Shown: positions 56,434 to 57,315 of the stretch, piece after piece
How the letters are laid out: every line of letters starts with the position of its first letter
Numbering within the stretch: position 1 is the first letter of the stretch
The notes under the pieces: model-generated
What the model was told of the DNA's origin: nothing
The model's database searches: none
Seen by the model: only the letters and a program-made list of their open reading frames with translations
Made by a program: the position numbers and the translations under genes
Assembly (NCBI GenBank): GCA_949287305.1
Contig: CASEFX010000032.1
Span: forward strand, 1-57,315
DNA from: an uncultured Sutterella sp.
GTDB taxonomy: Bacteria > Pseudomonadota > Gammaproteobacteria > Burkholderiales > Burkholderiaceae_F
Length of the DNA: 57,315 nucleotides
Reading direction: 5' to 3'

Positions 56434-57315
56434 TTACTTCGCAGCGGTCTTGGCGCCCTTGTTCAGGATGGCAAGAGCTTCATTCGCGAAGACGACGCCT
56501 TCGTCAACGAGCTGCTTGGCATACTGCGGAGCGTGGACACCCCACGAACCGTCGTCCTTGACCTTGGCGGCAACGCGGCGAGCGTTTTCAGCGAGGAGCT
56601 GGACCTGAGCGCGATCCGTGTTCGAAAGCTTCGCAACCTTCAACATGTCGGTGATCGTGACGAGGTCGGCCGTGATCTTGGCATAGCCTTCCTTAACGGG
56701 GGTCTGCCAGGCGACAACCTTGTTGTAGATGGTCTTCTGATCCTTGAAGCGGAGAGCTTCAGGGAACTTCGACTGGATCGGGCTGTGGCAGCCCAGAGCT
56801 TCAACCTGGTGCTTGTCTTGATAAGCCGTGCGACCGCAGGTCCACATCAGGTCGATGTAGGGACGACCGTCGTCCTTCGTGAGCTTCCAGCCCTTCGGGC
56901 TCGTCAGCTTACGATCCTTGGCGCCGTCAGGCGGGTTGATCGACTTCTTTTCGGGGTCGACCAAAATACGCCAGATGTGCGAAGCGCGGACGTTGTCGAA
57001 GCCGGCCATGTCAGGACGCTGGATCGAAGCGAAGTTTTCGCAGGAACCCATCTTCGGCATATGGCAGGAAGCGCAGTCGTTGCGGCTGTGCGTACCGCCC
57101 TGGGCGAAGAATTCAGCAGCCGTGGTGTGGCAGTCCTGGCACTTCTTCTTGAGGGTCGGAACCGTGTACTGGGAAGCCCAGTCGTTGCTCGTCACTTCAT
57201 GAGGATCGTGGCAGGTCGTGCAACGCATACCCTTCTGATAGTGCTTCGTGTAGTGCGACTGCGAACCTTCGGTACCGCAAGCCGGGCAGAAGCTCTTGAA
57301 GTAGCTGTTGAACGG
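56434..57315 (-). CDS. mccA: Octaheme cytochrome c sulfite reductase, MccA/SirA type (C-terminal part)
   Basis: The gene runs off the right edge; 293 residues are visible. Ordinary heme motifs are CTTCH, CQDCH and CASCH. Further on is TCGRTAYQDKHQVEALGCH: counting gives Cys, 15 residues, Cys-His, the unusual CX15CH motif known from MccA of Wolinella succinogenes. A FCPACG pair without a following His precedes the first heme. MccA reduces sulfite to sulfide in the periplasm and needs a dedicated heme lyase, expected outside the window. The C-terminal helix bundle (about 90 residues, from KVVAWQTPVKEGYAKI) is heme-free. A terminator follows, so mccA is the last gene of its operon here. Confidence 0.85.
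   Translation of the reverse strand, partial: PFNSYFKSFCPACGTEGSQSHYTKHYQKGMRCTTCHDPHEVTSNDWASQYTVPTLKKKCQDCHTTAAEFFAQGGTHSRNDCASCHMPKMGSCENFASIQRPDMAGFDNVRASHIWRILVDPEKKSINPPDGAKDRKLTSPKGWKLTKDDGRPYIDLMWTCGRTAYQDKHQVEALGCHSPIQSKFPEALRFKDQKTIYNKVVAWQTPVKEGYAKITADLVTITDMLKVAKLSNTDRAQVQLLAENARRVAAKVKDDGSWGVHAPQYAKQLVDEGVVFANEALAILNKGAKTAAK

Noticed and set aside
1..57315. CRISPR arrays, tRNA and rRNA genes
   Set aside because: No regularly spaced repeats and no cloverleaf or rRNA motif were noticed on either strand.

Overview
This is a GC-rich bacterial chromosome segment. The gene content suggests an anaerobic gut betaproteobacterium of the Sutterella/Parasutterella kind. The pointers are periplasmic flavoprotein reductases, a polysulfide/thiosulfate-type molybdoenzyme operon, the end of an octaheme sulfite reductase (MccA type), a hybrid-cluster protein, a large autotransporter, and Gram-negative envelope genes such as LolA-like and LpxL-like proteins. 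The taxonomic assignment is an inference from gene content. I saw no tRNA, rRNA or CRISPR array.

Layout. 1-5.1 kb: possible insertion-sequence end, serine/threonine transporter sstT, a YqhA-family membrane protein and a nitronate monooxygenase, then about 1.3 kb without a gene. 5.1-7.95 kb: XRE regulator plus HipA-like protein (catalytic residues lost), a short-chain dehydrogenase and a 58-residue protein. 7.97-11.4 kb: thiC under a TPP riboswitch, and a metallo-beta-lactamase-fold protein divergent from a MerR regulator. 11.4-18.8 kb: autotransporter, lipoprotein, flavoprotein reductase with a LysR regulator, and a 53-residue membrane protein. 19.2-23.9 kb: EamA transporter, an unknown very acidic protein, a chalcone-isomerase-like exported protein and a three-gene operon of unknown function. 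24-28.6 kb: M16 peptidase, yciB and a parvulin PPIase. 28.8-29.7 kb: a Gly/Pro-rich lipoprotein and two tandem RNA genes. 29.8-38 kb: PAP2 phosphatase and an aryl-polyene-like operon (ketoacyl-synthase-like protein, acyltransferases, two ACPs, ligase-dehydratase fusion, glycosyltransferase, LolA-like protein) that lacks its usual second half. 38-46.3 kb: M20 amidohydrolase with a candidate structured RNA upstream, homocysteine methyltransferase, an FMN/FAD flavoprotein reductase with a variant active site, an orphan antitoxin, and an Rrf2 regulator with hcp. 46.6-50.6 kb: NrfD, FeS and molybdopterin subunits of a respiratory reductase. 51.1-56.2 kb: an exonuclease-RecQ-UvrD fusion helicase. 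56.4 kb to the end: C-terminal half of an octaheme cytochrome with the CX15CH heme motif.

The most striking signal is a tandem pair of about 135-nt minus-strand RNAs (29203-29337 and 29473-29606). Each has a near-perfect Fur box over its promoter, a conserved three-helix fold supported by compensatory base changes between the copies, and a GNRA-looped terminator. The arrangement resembles the PrrF1/PrrF2 pair of Pseudomonas and suggests an iron-responsive, RyhB-like control system. An exposed CUCCUU linker is complementary to the Shine-Dalgarno regions of hcp and of the molybdoenzyme operon in this same window, both iron-sulfur enzymes. Iron control could thus reach the anaerobic respiratory genes that fill this segment, but that link is inference.
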